A stretch of DNA of 64,000 nucleotides from Paraburkholderia adhaesiva. GTDB taxonomy: Bacteria > Pseudomonadota > Gammaproteobacteria > Burkholderiales > Burkholderiaceae. Position 1 is the first letter of the stretch, and each line of letters begins with the position of its first letter. The notes below the pieces were generated by a model. That model saw only the letters and a list, made by a program, of their open reading frames with translations, did no database searches and had not been told where the DNA came from. Positions 49,274 to 58,499 of the stretch are shown here, piece after piece. The position numbers and the translations under genes were made by a program. Location: positions 1,960,501 to 2,024,500 of the forward strand of contig NZ_JAJEJQ010000001.1 of assembly GCF_021390575.1 (NCBI RefSeq). Direction: 5' to 3'.

Positions 49274-50383
49274 TTACTGGCGCTCAGGCGGCTCCATAAG
49301 CGCCCCTTCGCGCGAGCCGGACTCCAAAGCGCCATGCTGGCGTTCGATCCAGTTGCGACGGTCCTCGCGCGGCGTCACGCCGAAGCGCTCGCGATACGCG
49401 TTCGAAAAATGCGCCGCCGACGAAAACCCGCACGCGAGGCTGATCTGCACCACCGACTTGCTCGTGCGTTGCAGTTGCGACCGCGCTTTCGACAAACGCA
49501 GTCCAAGGTAGTACTTCGACGGCACCGCGCCGAGATACTGTTTGAAGAGCCGCTCCAGCTGCCGCCGCGAGATGCCGACGAGCGCCGCGATGTCGTCGGT
49601 GGTGAGCGGATCCTCGATGTTCGCCTCCATCAGCTTCAGCGCGTCGTTCAGGCGCGGATGGCGCTCGCCCGGCGCGGTCACGAATGGAATGCGCTGGCGC
49701 TCGTCGCCGCTCTTCAGCGTGCTCGCGCCGAGTACGTCGGCGATACGCTCGGCGAGTTCGGGGCCGTGGTCGCGGCCGATCATGGCGAGCATGAAGTCGA
49801 GCGTCGCCTGGCCCCCGGCGCAGGTCGCGCGATCGCGGTCGATCTCGTAGATGTGCTGCGTGACGATGGTCTGCTCGAACTGCTCGGCGAACTGCTGATA
49901 CGTCTCCCAGTTCGCCGCGACGCGATAGCCCTGCAACTGACCCGCCATCGCGAGCCACCAGATGCCGTGATGGATGCCCATGACGAGCGGCGTGCGCTGG
50001 CCCACGCGCGCGAGGCCGGCGAGAAAGGCGCGATGCTCGGCAAACGGCTGGAAGCGCTCGGTAACGACGATCAGCCAGTCGCACGCGAGCGTGTCGTCGA
50101 ACGTGGCATCGGCCGGCCATTGGGCACCGCCCGATAGCGGCACCGTACGCCCGTTCCACGACACCACCTGCCAGCGGTAAAGCGCGCGACCGTCGATCTC
50201 ATTGGCGAGATTGAGCGCGTCGACGATGGGCCCGACGCCAGACATCGACACGGGCGGCAGCGCGACGATTGCGACCTGTGTCGTACCGCCCGCACGCACG
50301 CGAGCGCTGGATGCAGCCGTCTGCGGCGCACCATCGGGTACCGGCGAACTGGAAGAACTGGAGGAATTGACGGAGCGGGTCAT
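49274..50383 (-). CDS. GlxA-type AraC-family regulator, probable ArgR-like activator of arginine catabolism
   Basis: The 369-residue product has a DJ-1/PfpI-like N-terminal domain (about residues 35-215) and a C-terminal double helix-turn-helix of the AraC type (PLTTDDIAALVGISRRQLERLFKQ in part, ISLACGFSSAAHFSNAYRERFGV). This architecture and the position directly upstream of astC match the Pseudomonas ArgR activator of the aru operon, so control of the adjacent operon is a strong inference. It follows the ABC ATPase gene by 37 bp. Confidence 0.9.
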   Translation of the reverse strand: MTRSVNSSSSSSSPVPDGAPQTAASSARVRAGGTTQVAIVALPPVSMSGVGPIVDALNLANEIDGRALYRWQVVSWNGRTVPLSGGAQWPADATFDDTLACDWLIVVTERFQPFAEHRAFLAGLARVGQRTPLVMGIHHGIWWLAMAGQLQGYRVAANWETYQQFAEQFEQTIVTQHIYEIDRDRATCAGGQATLDFMLAMIGRDHGPELAERIADVLGASTLKSGDERQRIPFVTAPGERHPRLNDALKLMEANIEDPLTTDDIAALVGISRRQLERLFKQYLGAVPSKYYLGLRLSKARSQLQRTSKSVVQISLACGFSSAAHFSNAYRERFGVTPREDRRNWIERQHGALESGSREGALMEPPERQ

Positions 50384-50420
50384 CGAGGGCGTGCAGGCTT
50401 CTGGCGCGACGGCTGCACCC

Positions 50421-51242
50421 TCACTTGAGGCTGCCGGAAAGGAACTGTCGCAGCCGCTCGCTCACCGGATTGACGAGCACGTCCGCGGGCGAGCCCTCTT
50501 CTTCGGTGCGGCCCTGATGCAGGAACATCACGTGATTCGACACGTTACGCGCGAAGCCCATCTCGTGCGTCACCACGATCATCGTGCGGCCCTCCTCCGC
50601 GAGCTTCTGCATGACTTTCAGGACTTCACCCACGAGTTCGGGGTCGAGCGCCGAGGTCGGTTCGTCGAACAGCATCACGTCGGGGTGCATCGCGAGCGCG
50701 CGCGCAATCGCCACACGCTGCTGCTGGCCGCCCGATAGATGCGACGGATACTGCTTCTCCACGCGCGGCGCGAGCCCCACCTTCTCCAGATATTCGCGCG
50801 CGCGGTCTTCAGCCTCGCGTCGCGGCACGCCAAGAACGTGCACGGGCGCCTCGATCACGTTCTCGATCACATTCATGTGCGACCAGAGATTGAAGTGCTG
50901 GAACACCATCGCAAGCTTCGTGCGAATGCGCTGGAGCTGCTTGTGGTCGGCGACGTCGAGGGCGCCGTGGCGATCCACCTTCGTGCGCACGGTCTCGCCG
51001 TCCACGATGATCTCGCCCGCATTCGGCCTTTCGAGGAAATTGATGCAACGCAGGAACGTGCTTTTGCCCGAACCACTGGCACCGATGATGCTGATCACGT
51101 CGCCCTTTTTCGCATCGAGCGAGACGCCCTTGAGGACTTCGTTATCGCCATAGCACTTGTGGATGTCGCGTGCCACCAGCTTGCTCGAATTGCCTTGCGA
51201 CGCGGACGGGGTCGCGGTCCGGGTCGGGGTCGTATCGGACAC
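50421..51242 (-). CDS. Basic amino-acid ABC transporter ATP-binding protein (HisP-like)
   Basis: The 273-residue ATPase has Walker [11 protein letters not shown], the Q-loop VFQHFNLW, signature LSGGQQQR, Walker [14 protein letters not shown] and the H-loop VVTHEMG. It best resembles HisP/AotP subunits for histidine, arginine and ornithine uptake. A GTG start at 51242 is chosen because GAGGAG lies just upstream. The usual substrate-binding and permease genes are not next to it here: a patatin gene lies upstream, so its partners must be elsewhere. Confidence 0.92.
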   Translation of the reverse strand: MSDTTPTRTATPSASQGNSSKLVARDIHKCYGDNEVLKGVSLDAKKGDVISIIGASGSGKSTFLRCINFLERPNAGEIIVDGETVRTKVDRHGALDVADHKQLQRIRTKLAMVFQHFNLWSHMNVIENVIEAPVHVLGVPRREAEDRAREYLEKVGLAPRVEKQYPSHLSGGQQQRVAIARALAMHPDVMLFDEPTSALDPELVGEVLKVMQKLAEEGRTMIVVTHEMGFARNVSNHVMFLHQGRTEEEGSPADVLVNPVSERLRQFLSGSLK

Positions 51243-51350
51243 GATCGTCTCCTCTGGATTTCCAGCCGTCACTGTACCGTACCGCCTGGCGGGCGAGTGC
51301 CACAGGTGCGCCCGGCTCGGCATGCCACAGCGCCGCATCCTGTACCCGCG

Positions 51351-52331
51351 TTATTCGATCCCGAGTTGCGCGCGTATTGCGGGCAGCATGTACTGCACGG
51401 CCGCGCGTCCTTCCGCGATGGCAGGCCCGGCGCGATGAAAGTCGAACAGACCCATGCCGCCGAGGCGCGGCTGGATCAGCACGTCGGCGGGTTCGCCCGC
51501 AAGACGGCTGCGCGTGATCCGCACCTGCATGATGTCGATGCTTTGCGCGACCGAACTAAGCAACGACGGCACGCGTGCACTAGGCGGCGGAGCGACGCGC
51601 ACGTCGGCGCCGTTCGTCGCGCCGCGTCCCGAGGGCTGGAGCCAGCGAGGAAAGCGCTTGCCGTTGCGGCGCAGCAGCACGTGCGGTTCATCGCTCACCG
51701 CCGGTTCGTCCTCTTCTGGCGCCTCGCGCAGCACGGTGTCGATCGCGCCGCCGAGGTCGCGACCGTTCAGGATGTCGTGATTGAGATCGACAGCAATCAC
51801 ACAATCGGCACGCATGGCCCGTGCGGTCGATACGGGAACCGGATTGCTGAGCCCGCCATCCACGAGCCACACACCGTCGTGCCAGATCGGCGTGAAAAGA
51901 CCCGGAATCGCGATCGACGCGCGTACCGCATCCACCACGCCGCCGTCGCGCAGCCAGACTTCGCGGCCCGTGTCGAGTTCGGTCGCGACAGCCGCAAACG
52001 GGAGCTGCAACTCGTCGATGCCGCGCCCGTTGAACTGATTCGCGAACACGTCGAAGACCTTGCGGCCGCCCAGCAGCCCGCCCGAGAGACGCACGTCGAG
52101 CAGCCGCACGACCGTCTGCCACGTGAGATGGCCGACCCACTCTTCAAGCCAGTCGAGGTCCCCGTTCGCATAGACAGCGCCGACGAGCGCGCCGATCGAC
52201 GTACCGCATATGACATCGGGCTTGATCCCGGCCTCTTCGAGCGCGCGGATCGCCCCGATGTGCGCCCAGCCGCGCGCGGCTCCCCCGCCGAGTACGAGGC
52301 CAATGCGCCGGTTGCGCCGCCGGTTCATCAT
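51351..52331 (-). CDS. Patatin-like phospholipase (RssA-like)
   Basis: The protein is a predicted serine lipid acyl hydrolase of 326 residues. The oxyanion motif GLVLGGGAARGWAHIGA, the nucleophile elbow GTSIGAL (Ser45) and the catalytic-Asp motif LVDGGLSNPVP are all present, so the dyad is complete. No signal peptide is seen. GGGGG lies six bases before the ATG at 52331, preferred to 52358, which would overlap the upstream lipoprotein gene. Substrate and role are unknown. Confidence 0.9.
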   Translation of the reverse strand: MMNRRRNRRIGLVLGGGAARGWAHIGAIRALEEAGIKPDVICGTSIGALVGAVYANGDLDWLEEWVGHLTWQTVVRLLDVRLSGGLLGGRKVFDVFANQFNGRGIDELQLPFAAVATELDTGREVWLRDGGVVDAVRASIAIPGLFTPIWHDGVWLVDGGLSNPVPVSTARAMRADCVIAVDLNHDILNGRDLGGAIDTVLREAPEEDEPAVSDEPHVLLRRNGKRFPRWLQPSGRGATNGADVRVAPPPSARVPSLLSSVAQSIDIMQVRITRSRLAGEPADVLIQPRLGGMGLFDFHRAGPAIAEGRAAVQYMLPAIRAQLGIE

Positions 52332-52347
52332 GCTTTTCCCCCGCGTG

Positions 52348-52917
52348 TCAGTGCCCACGGATCACGTCCGAACGCGAAGTCGTAGTGACCCGGCCGTCCG
52401 GTCCGAAATGCACGTTGAAAAATGCCTCCTGCTCGACCCCGCCTTCGCGCCACTTCCAGCTCCACACCGTCTCCTTCTTGAGCCGGAACGCGGCCACCTG
52501 ACCGGGCTTGCCGAGCATCTGGCGCACCTCGTCCTGGCTCATGCCGATGCGGATCTTCGCGAAGTTTTCAGCGACGAGTACCTGGGTGATCGCAACGAGC
52601 CGCCCGTTCGGCCCGATGTCCACCATGTAGGTGTTGAGGCCCTCGGGGCCACGCGGATATTCGAGGCGGCGCGAGAAGTCGTCGAAAACGCGCTCGGTTT
52701 CAGGCTTGCCCATCTGCCTGCGCACGTCGTCGAGTGTGGACACGCCCGGCGTCAGGCCCTTGAGCAAAAGCACGTCGGGTTTAACGGAGTCGAAGAAGGC
52801 CTTGAGTGTCTGCCACATGGAGTCGATCTGGCGGTCCTCGCAGCCGCCGAGCGCGACCGCCGCCAGCATGGCGATGACGACGACGAAAAACCGCGTCGGA
52901 TGTAATTTGAGTTTCAT
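52348..52917 (-). CDS. Lipoprotein with duplicated BamE/SmpA-like motif
   Basis: The 189-residue product has a lipoprotein signal (FFVVVIAMLAAVALGGC), with lipidation at Cys26. The mature part holds two related motifs, KGLTPGVSTLDDVRRQMGKPE and IRIGMSQDEVRQMLGKPGQ, each like the short motif found in BamE/SmpA-type proteins. It lies between hpnL and the patatin gene on the same strand, so it may be co-transcribed with the hopanoid genes. The function is unproven; the BamE resemblance rests on motif recognition. Confidence 0.8.
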   Translation of the reverse strand: MKLKLHPTRFFVVVIAMLAAVALGGCEDRQIDSMWQTLKAFFDSVKPDVLLLKGLTPGVSTLDDVRRQMGKPETERVFDDFSRRLEYPRGPEGLNTYMVDIGPNGRLVAITQVLVAENFAKIRIGMSQDEVRQMLGKPGQVAAFRLKKETVWSWKWREGGVEQEAFFNVHFGPDGRVTTTSRSDVIRGH

Positions 52918-53030
52918 GGTTCAGCAACCGCACTCACACAAACAAATGCCGATGCGCACCACGACGGCACACCGCAGGCGGGGCGTCGGCCCCGCAGCGC
53001 CGCGCGCGCTCCCTGCCTGCAATGTACCGC

Positions 53031-54089
53031 TTACTGCACTTCTTCGTGTTGCCTGGACGGAACGGTATCGGGTGCAACGGCTTGACCATCACGCGCAAGC
53101 GTGCTGCCAGTGAGCAGATTGCGACGCGTACGCAAAATTTCGGCGCCTTGCCAGGAAACGAGCGCGAGACAGCCGAAGACGACTTCACGCATCCGTTTGA
53201 CGAGTGCAAGCGACAGCGCCACTTCGTGTCCCACGCCGAAAAGCTGCGCGAGCAGCACCACGGCCGCCTCCTGGATGCCGAGGCCCGCAGGCACCATGAA
53301 CGCCGCGTGGCGCACGGCCTGGGTCAGTGCCTCGATGGCGAGCGCACCCTCGATCGACACCTGGAAACCGAGCAGGCGCAGCGCCAGCCAGGTCTCGAAC
53401 GCGCCGACCATGTAGCCCGCCAGTTGCCAGCAGAAGGTACGGAACATGAGGCCGGTGCGCGACATCAGCGCGTCGATGTCCCGGTCGAGCTGATGGCCGT
53501 CGATGCCGGACACGAGAGGATGCTCACCACCGAACATGCGCCCCGCCCAGCGTTCGATCGCGTGAAAGATGCCGCCGCGCCGCAGAAGCACCACCGCGAT
53601 AATCGGCATCGGTGCCGAGAGCAGGAGCGCGAGCCCGATCGTGGTGATGGTGCGCATCGAGCTGCCATCGCCGGTCGCGGCGACGATCAGCACGAGGCCG
53701 AGCGCCGAGAACGCGTACTGCACGGCGATCGTGATCATCACTTCGACGATCACCGTCGCCGTGACGAAACTGCCCTCGCGCATGCGCCAGCGCGCGAGCC
53801 GGATGCCGACGATTTCCCCGCCCACGCCCACCACGGGCAGAAGCCGGTTGACGGCCTCGCGTATGGCGGCGATCCACAAAAGGAAGCCGATCGGCAGGCG
53901 CTTCGCGAGCAACAGGCGCCAGCCCTGCGCGTCGAGCAGCAGCGGCAGCACATGGAACGGGATGAGCCAGAGCAGCGCCGGACCCGCCATGCCGATGATG
54001 CGGATGACGTCATGCGCGCCGTTGTGGACGACGAGCGCAATCAGGATCGCAATCCCGACCGGCAAGCCGAGCCATTGGACCCACTTCAT
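53031..54089 (-). CDS. hpnL: HpnL-family membrane protein (hopanoid-associated)
   Basis: The 352-residue integral membrane protein belongs to the lysylphosphatidylglycerol-synthase-like transmembrane family. It has about eight hydrophobic segments (for example LPVGIAILIALVVHNG, AGPALLWLIPFHVLPLLL and LLLSAPMPIIAVVLL) and the signature FMVPAGLGIQEAAVVLLAQLFG. Its start overlaps the last base of hpnK, so translation is coupled. In hopanoid clusters this gene accompanies hpnI-K, where it is proposed to act in hopanoid transport or localisation rather than synthesis. The first in-frame ATG after the hpnK end is used. Confidence 0.88.
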   Translation of the reverse strand: MKWVQWLGLPVGIAILIALVVHNGAHDVIRIIGMAGPALLWLIPFHVLPLLLDAQGWRLLLAKRLPIGFLLWIAAIREAVNRLLPVVGVGGEIVGIRLARWRMREGSFVTATVIVEVMITIAVQYAFSALGLVLIVAATGDGSSMRTITTIGLALLLSAPMPIIAVVLLRRGGIFHAIERWAGRMFGGEHPLVSGIDGHQLDRDIDALMSRTGLMFRTFCWQLAGYMVGAFETWLALRLLGFQVSIEGALAIEALTQAVRHAAFMVPAGLGIQEAAVVLLAQLFGVGHEVALSLALVKRMREVVFGCLALVSWQGAEILRTRRNLLTGSTLARDGQAVAPDTVPSRQHEEVQ

Positions 54090-55000
54090 CACGCGCCTGC
54101 CCCTTGCGTCAGCGCGGATGCGCCGGATTGGCCCGGATCGCCGAAAAACACATCGGTGAAACCGCCATGGCGTACACCGGCCGCCGCGAGCGCCGCCGCA
54201 ACGCGCGGCGAGACGAGCGCGTCGAGTTCGTCGGCGTGACGGTAGGTTTGCATCGACGGTGTAATGGCGCCCTCGCCCGCAACGGCGGGATGGCAATAGA
54301 TCTCGCCGACGCCCTGCGCCGGCAGATTCGCGATTGCCGAAAGCAGCACGGCCTCGTCCATCGCGCCGGTTTTGGCCATGCCCACGACGAAGTCGTTGTG
54401 CGCGATGCCCGCGCGCGCGAGCCGCGTGCGCACGAGATGAAGCCAGGGCTTGAGCGCAAGCGGCGCACCCGCTTCCAGCGGCAGGCGCATCGCACGCAGC
54501 CCGAACTCGCGGCCGATCTCGAGGATCAGCGAAAGCACGGTGGGATGCAGATGGAAATGCTTGTGCGTGTTGACGTGATCGAGCGCGAGCCCGGTCGCAG
54601 CAAACGCCTCGAACTGCGCGCGGATCTCCTTCGCGAGTTGCGCGCGCACGTGCGGCAGAAAGAAGAAGCGCACGCCGTCGAGCGCCATGTTCTCGCCGAA
54701 GCGGCCGTTTTCGTCGACGAGCGCCGGAATTTGCGCGCGCGGCAGCATCGACGCACCGTCCGCCAGCACGAGATGCAGACCCACGCGCAAGCCCGGCAGA
54801 CGCCGCGCGCGCTCTACGGCATCGGCGGCCGCGGGGGCCGCCACCATCAGACTCGCCGCATCGAGCACGCCCTCGCGATGCCCGCGCTCGACCGCCGCGT
54901 TGACCCGCTCGTGCAGGCCAAAGTCGTCGGCGGTGAAGATCAGCGCGCGCTGGTGCGGCCCACTGAGCTGCCCACTGCGGCGAGACGGCCCAACCATCAC
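54089..55000 (-). CDS. hpnK: Hopanoid deacetylase HpnK (YdjC-like)
   Basis: HpnK removes the acetyl group from N-acetylglucosaminyl-bacteriohopanetetrol-type hopanoids. The 303-residue product shows the YdjC carbohydrate-deacetylase motifs: FTADDFGLHERVNAA (metal-binding Asp), VGLHLVLADG, DHVNTHKHFHLHP and EIYCHPAV. It overlaps hpnJ by four bases at its start and hpnL at its stop, indicating a coupled operon. Confidence 0.92.
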   Translation of the reverse strand: MMVGPSRRSGQLSGPHQRALIFTADDFGLHERVNAAVERGHREGVLDAASLMVAAPAAADAVERARRLPGLRVGLHLVLADGASMLPRAQIPALVDENGRFGENMALDGVRFFFLPHVRAQLAKEIRAQFEAFAATGLALDHVNTHKHFHLHPTVLSLILEIGREFGLRAMRLPLEAGAPLALKPWLHLVRTRLARAGIAHNDFVVGMAKTGAMDEAVLLSAIANLPAQGVGEIYCHPAVAGEGAITPSMQTYRHADELDALVSPRVAAALAAAGVRHGGFTDVFFGDPGQSGASALTQGAGA

Positions 55001-56418
55001 GCCTCGTGAGCGCGCAGGAAGCGGAAGAACTCCACGCCCTCGCGCAGGCGGCGCTTCATCATGTCCCAGCTCGTGAGCATTTCGCGCACGATTTCCCAGA
55101 TCTTCGAGGGCCGGAAGTAGAACTCGCGATAGAACTTCTCGAGGTTGTGATAGATCTCGTCGCGCGTAAGGTGCTTATAGCCGATCGCGGCGAGCTGCAC
55201 GCCTTCGCGGGACACGAGGTTGATGACCTTGTTCTCTTCGAGCCAGCCGTTATCGACGGCCTGCTTGTAGAGCACCGTGCCCGGATACGGCGCGGCCAGC
55301 GACACCTGGATCGTGTGCGGATTGATTTCCTTCGCGTACTCGATCGTCTTCTTGATGGTTTCCTGCGTCTCGCCCGGCAGACCGAGAATGAAGGTGCCGT
55401 GAACCTTGATGCCGAGCTTCTTGCAGTCCGCGCTGAAGCGGCGCGCGAAGTCCGTGCGCACACCCTTCTTGATGTTCACGAGGATCTGGTCGTCGCCCGA
55501 CTCGAAGCCGACCAGCAACAGGCGCAGGCCGTTTTCCTTCATGACCTTGAGCGTCTCGTACGGCACGTTGGCCTTCGCATTGCACGACCACGTCACGCCG
55601 AGCTTGCCGAGACCGCGTGCGATTTCCTGGACGCGCGGCAGATCGTCGGTGAAGGTGTCGTCGTCGAACATGATCTCCTTGACTTCAGGCATGTTGTCGC
55701 GAATCCACTTCACTTCTTCGATCACGCTCGCAACAGAGCGCGTGCGGTAGCGATGGCCGCCCACCGTCTGCGGCCACAGGCAGAACGTGCAGCGCGACTT
55801 GCAGCCGCGACCCGTGTAGATCGACACGTACGGGTAGTTCAGGTAGCCGATGAAATAGTTCTCGATCTTCAGATCGCGCTTGTAGATCGGAGCGACGAAC
55901 GGCAGTTCGTCCATGTTCTCGATCATCGGACGATCTACGTTGTGCTCGATCGAGCCGTCCTTCGCGCGCCAGCTCAGGCCCTTGATTTCGGAGAACGGCT
56001 TGCCTTCGGCCACTTCCTTGCAGGTGTAGTCGAATTCTTCGCGGCAGACGAAGTCGATCGCCTCGGTCGCGGCGAGCGAGTTGTGTGCATCGACTGCGAC
56101 CTTTGCGCCCACCATGCCGACGAGAATCGACGGCTTGCGCTTCTTGAGATCCTGCGCGAAGAGCGCATCGGTCGGGAACGACGGCGTGCTCGTGTGGATG
56201 ATCACTAGATCGAAGTCGTCGGCGATCTTGAGGGTCTCATCGACGGACAGGCCATCGGCCGGCGCGTCGATCACGCGGCTGTCCGGCACGAGCGCCGCGG
56301 GCTGCGCAAGCCACGTCGGATACCAGAACGAACGGATCTCGCGCTTCGCCTGATAGCGCGAACCTGCGCCACCGTCGAAGCCGTCATAGGACGGGGCCTG
56401 CAAAAACAGCGTTTTCAT
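54997..56418 (-). CDS. hpnJ: Radical SAM protein HpnJ (hopanoid head-group modification)
   Basis: The 473-residue product has an N-terminal B12-binding-like region (residues about 30-150) and a radical SAM core with Cys206, Cys210 and Cys213 in RGCKSRCTFC, the CxxxCxxC cluster motif. Other family segments are EIMFDDDTFTDDLP, GLRLLLVGFESGDDQIL and GLPGETQETIKKTIEYAKEI (partly given). In hopanoid producers HpnJ is linked to formation of the cyclitol-ether head group. Adjacent hpnI and hpnK make the assignment firm. Confidence 0.94.
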   Translation of the reverse strand: MKTLFLQAPSYDGFDGGAGSRYQAKREIRSFWYPTWLAQPAALVPDSRVIDAPADGLSVDETLKIADDFDLVIIHTSTPSFPTDALFAQDLKKRKPSILVGMVGAKVAVDAHNSLAATEAIDFVCREEFDYTCKEVAEGKPFSEIKGLSWRAKDGSIEHNVDRPMIENMDELPFVAPIYKRDLKIENYFIGYLNYPYVSIYTGRGCKSRCTFCLWPQTVGGHRYRTRSVASVIEEVKWIRDNMPEVKEIMFDDDTFTDDLPRVQEIARGLGKLGVTWSCNAKANVPYETLKVMKENGLRLLLVGFESGDDQILVNIKKGVRTDFARRFSADCKKLGIKVHGTFILGLPGETQETIKKTIEYAKEINPHTIQVSLAAPYPGTVLYKQAVDNGWLEENKVINLVSREGVQLAAIGYKHLTRDEIYHNLEKFYREFYFRPSKIWEIVREMLTSWDMMKRRLREGVEFFRFLRAHEA

Positions 56419-56473
56419 GCGATGAAAGCTCCGGCAACCCGGGTTGTATCGGGCAAAAAAGTGAAAATATATA

Positions 56474-56512
56474 AATTAAACGCGACGCGCGCCGCCCTTG
56501 CGGCACGCGCGA
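56474..56512 (-). terminator. Hairpin plus U-rich tract between hpnI and hpnJ
   Basis: A GC-rich stem-loop (about 56481-56512, loop AAGG on the minus strand, one bulged base) is followed on the minus strand by UUUAAUUU and then an AT-rich stretch to about 56455. It could partially terminate the hpnI transcript, and the AT-rich stretch could act as a promoter for hpnJKL. Both readings are inference. Confidence 0.45.
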
Positions 56513-56524
56513 GAAACCTGAAGA

Positions 56525-57772
56525 TCAACGGCCGTCCGACACCTCGACAGCCGGACGCTGCCCCGACGCCGCGACGCCGGCATTCGCCACCGGCACCCGC
56601 ACGCCCCGCCAGACCACATGCGAGCCGAACCCGGCAGCGAGCCATTGCAGCATGAGCAACGTGTCGCGCAACGGGACGAGCGGCAAATCGCGCCAGAACG
56701 TGCGCCAGTTGGCGCTGCTTCGTGCGTGCAGCACCGAACGCGCGATGATACCCCCTATCGTGCTGAAACCGAGCGCAGCCATGGCGGCAGAATTGGTACC
56801 GGCGCCCGCGAACGCGGATGAGCCGCCCGAGGCCAGCGCGAGCGCAAGCACCGCGCCGAGCACAATCCACGGCGACGTAAACGTAATAAAGAGCGAGGCG
56901 AAGCCCGCCGGATTCACCGAGCGGATCGTACGCATCCAGCGCGTCTCGCGCAGCCACAACGAGCCAAAGGTCGGCTCGATGACGTCGGTGGCGACGACGA
57001 CGGGCGCGAGCACTGTCGCAAGGCCATGGTCGCGCGCGAAGCGGGCGAGCAGATAATCGTCGGCGAGGCAGTCCTTGAGCGACGCGAATCCGCCGATGCG
57101 CTCAAGCGTCGCACGCGAAAGCGCGAGCGTCGCACCGAAGCCGAACGCGCGCGAGCCCGTGCTATGCGCGACGCGCACCGAGGGTGCGAACCACTCGTTG
57201 ATGAAAAGCGCGCCGACGCGCGGCCAAAAGCCGCCGACACTGCGTGCGTAATAGAGACAGGTGACCACGCCGACCGAAGAATCGGCGAGCGGCGCCGTGA
57301 CGATGTCGAGGTAGTCGGGCTCGACGGCAATATCGCTGTCGGCGACGATCAGCGCGTCGTAGCGCGCACGCGACGCCAGGTTGATCAGATTGCTGACCTT
57401 GAGGTTACTGCCGTAGACGCGCGCGTCGATGACGAGTTCGATGTCGTGGCCGGGATAGGCGGCCTGCAACTGGCGCACGACGGCGATGGCTGGATCGGTG
57501 GGCGACGAGACGCCGAATAGCAGCTGAAAACGCGGGTGGTTCTGTTCGCAGAAGGTCGCGAGATTTTCGTAGAGACGCGGCTCGGCCCCACATAAAGGCT
57601 TGAGCACGCTCACGGGCAGGGGCTTGCGCGAGCGTGCACGGCGCGCCGCCGCGCGCACCTGGGCCGCGGAGCCGTGGCGCGGCATCGTCAACGCGGCGAA
57701 GACGGCGTAGAGCGTCACCACGCAGCACAGCACGATCGCAAACCACCAGAGCGATGGCAACTGCACCGTCAT
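56525..57772 (-). CDS. hpnI: Hopanoid glycosyltransferase HpnI
   Basis: HpnI adds N-acetylglucosamine to bacteriohopanetetrol. The 415-residue protein has an N-terminal membrane anchor (WWFAIVLCCVVTLYAVFAAL), a GT2 catalytic domain with PVSVLKPLCGAEPRLYENL, the DSD metal motif at residues 145-147 (LIVADSDIAVEPDYL), DDYLLARFARDHGL and RWMRTIRSVNPAGF, and C-terminal membrane segments. It is the first gene of hpnI-J-K-L. A 106-bp gap with a hairpin separates it from hpnJ. Confidence 0.92.
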   Translation of the reverse strand: MTVQLPSLWWFAIVLCCVVTLYAVFAALTMPRHGSAAQVRAAARRARSRKPLPVSVLKPLCGAEPRLYENLATFCEQNHPRFQLLFGVSSPTDPAIAVVRQLQAAYPGHDIELVIDARVYGSNLKVSNLINLASRARYDALIVADSDIAVEPDYLDIVTAPLADSSVGVVTCLYYARSVGGFWPRVGALFINEWFAPSVRVAHSTGSRAFGFGATLALSRATLERIGGFASLKDCLADDYLLARFARDHGLATVLAPVVVATDVIEPTFGSLWLRETRWMRTIRSVNPAGFASLFITFTSPWIVLGAVLALALASGGSSAFAGAGTNSAAMAALGFSTIGGIIARSVLHARSSANWRTFWRDLPLVPLRDTLLMLQWLAAGFGSHVVWRGVRVPVANAGVAASGQRPAVEVSDGR

Positions 57773-58499
57773 GCCTGCCCCCCCGGCAGTTCGATCCGCA
57801 TGGCCCGCTTCTGCCCAGCAGCGGATCCGGTGGTTCCGGTGGTTCCTGTGGTTCCGATACCCACACCGCTCACGCCACCCACGCTGGTCAGATCAGGCGA
57901 ATCGCCTAGTACCATTTACACAACCCTGAATTTCGGAAAAAAGCACACGCACAATCGCGCAGCAACGCGCGTTCCCAACCGGAAACTGGCCGCAGAAACG
58001 CGCCTTGGCGGATGCATCGGGACTTGACGGATTAACTGATCAAGTGGCAACTGAAATATGCCGTAACATGCGGACTGCTCGCGCCCCGGTTCGACGCGGA
58101 AAAAATTGTATCAGCAACCCCCCCGGCCCGCTTCAGGCCACGCAGCAAAACTGCTTCTCACCGTTGCAATTACGGGAAATATTTCATCTTCCGGGCATTT
58201 CGCCTCCGTTTAGCGGATTTTTTGAAATGCGATTGAAAATAAATTGAAATATCCATTTGACGAATCCGCGTCAAAACTGCGCGGCAAACGTTGCCGCATT
58301 CGAATTTCAGCTACTCCCACTCGCCAACCGCGACAACCCGTCGCATACCGTAACCATGCCGTCGTCATGGGCTCCGGTACGGCGTCGGCAGGCACCGGGC
58401 CCCTCGGGCACAATGGCCGCACCTCACGCACGGCTTGCGTCGCCTCAAGGCGGCCACCCGGCCGGCGCCTCGCTGGCGCCTCACCACACACGAAACACC
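57773..58499. other. Divergent intergenic region between hpnI and the luciferase-like gene
   Basis: This 727-bp stretch has no convincing gene. It has a strikingly AT-rich core at about 58150-58270 compared with the surrounding GC-rich DNA, the likely promoter zone for the plus-strand gene. A frame extending the luciferase-like ORF upstream to 58257 is not family-like. The run at 57935-58060 is also AT-richer and may contain the hpnI promoter. Confidence 0.5.

Noticed and set aside
47855..50137. 760-codon plus-strand frame antisense to astC and the regulator gene
   Set aside because: Composition is Arg/Ala/His-rich with no recognisable domain, while the minus strand encodes well-known families.
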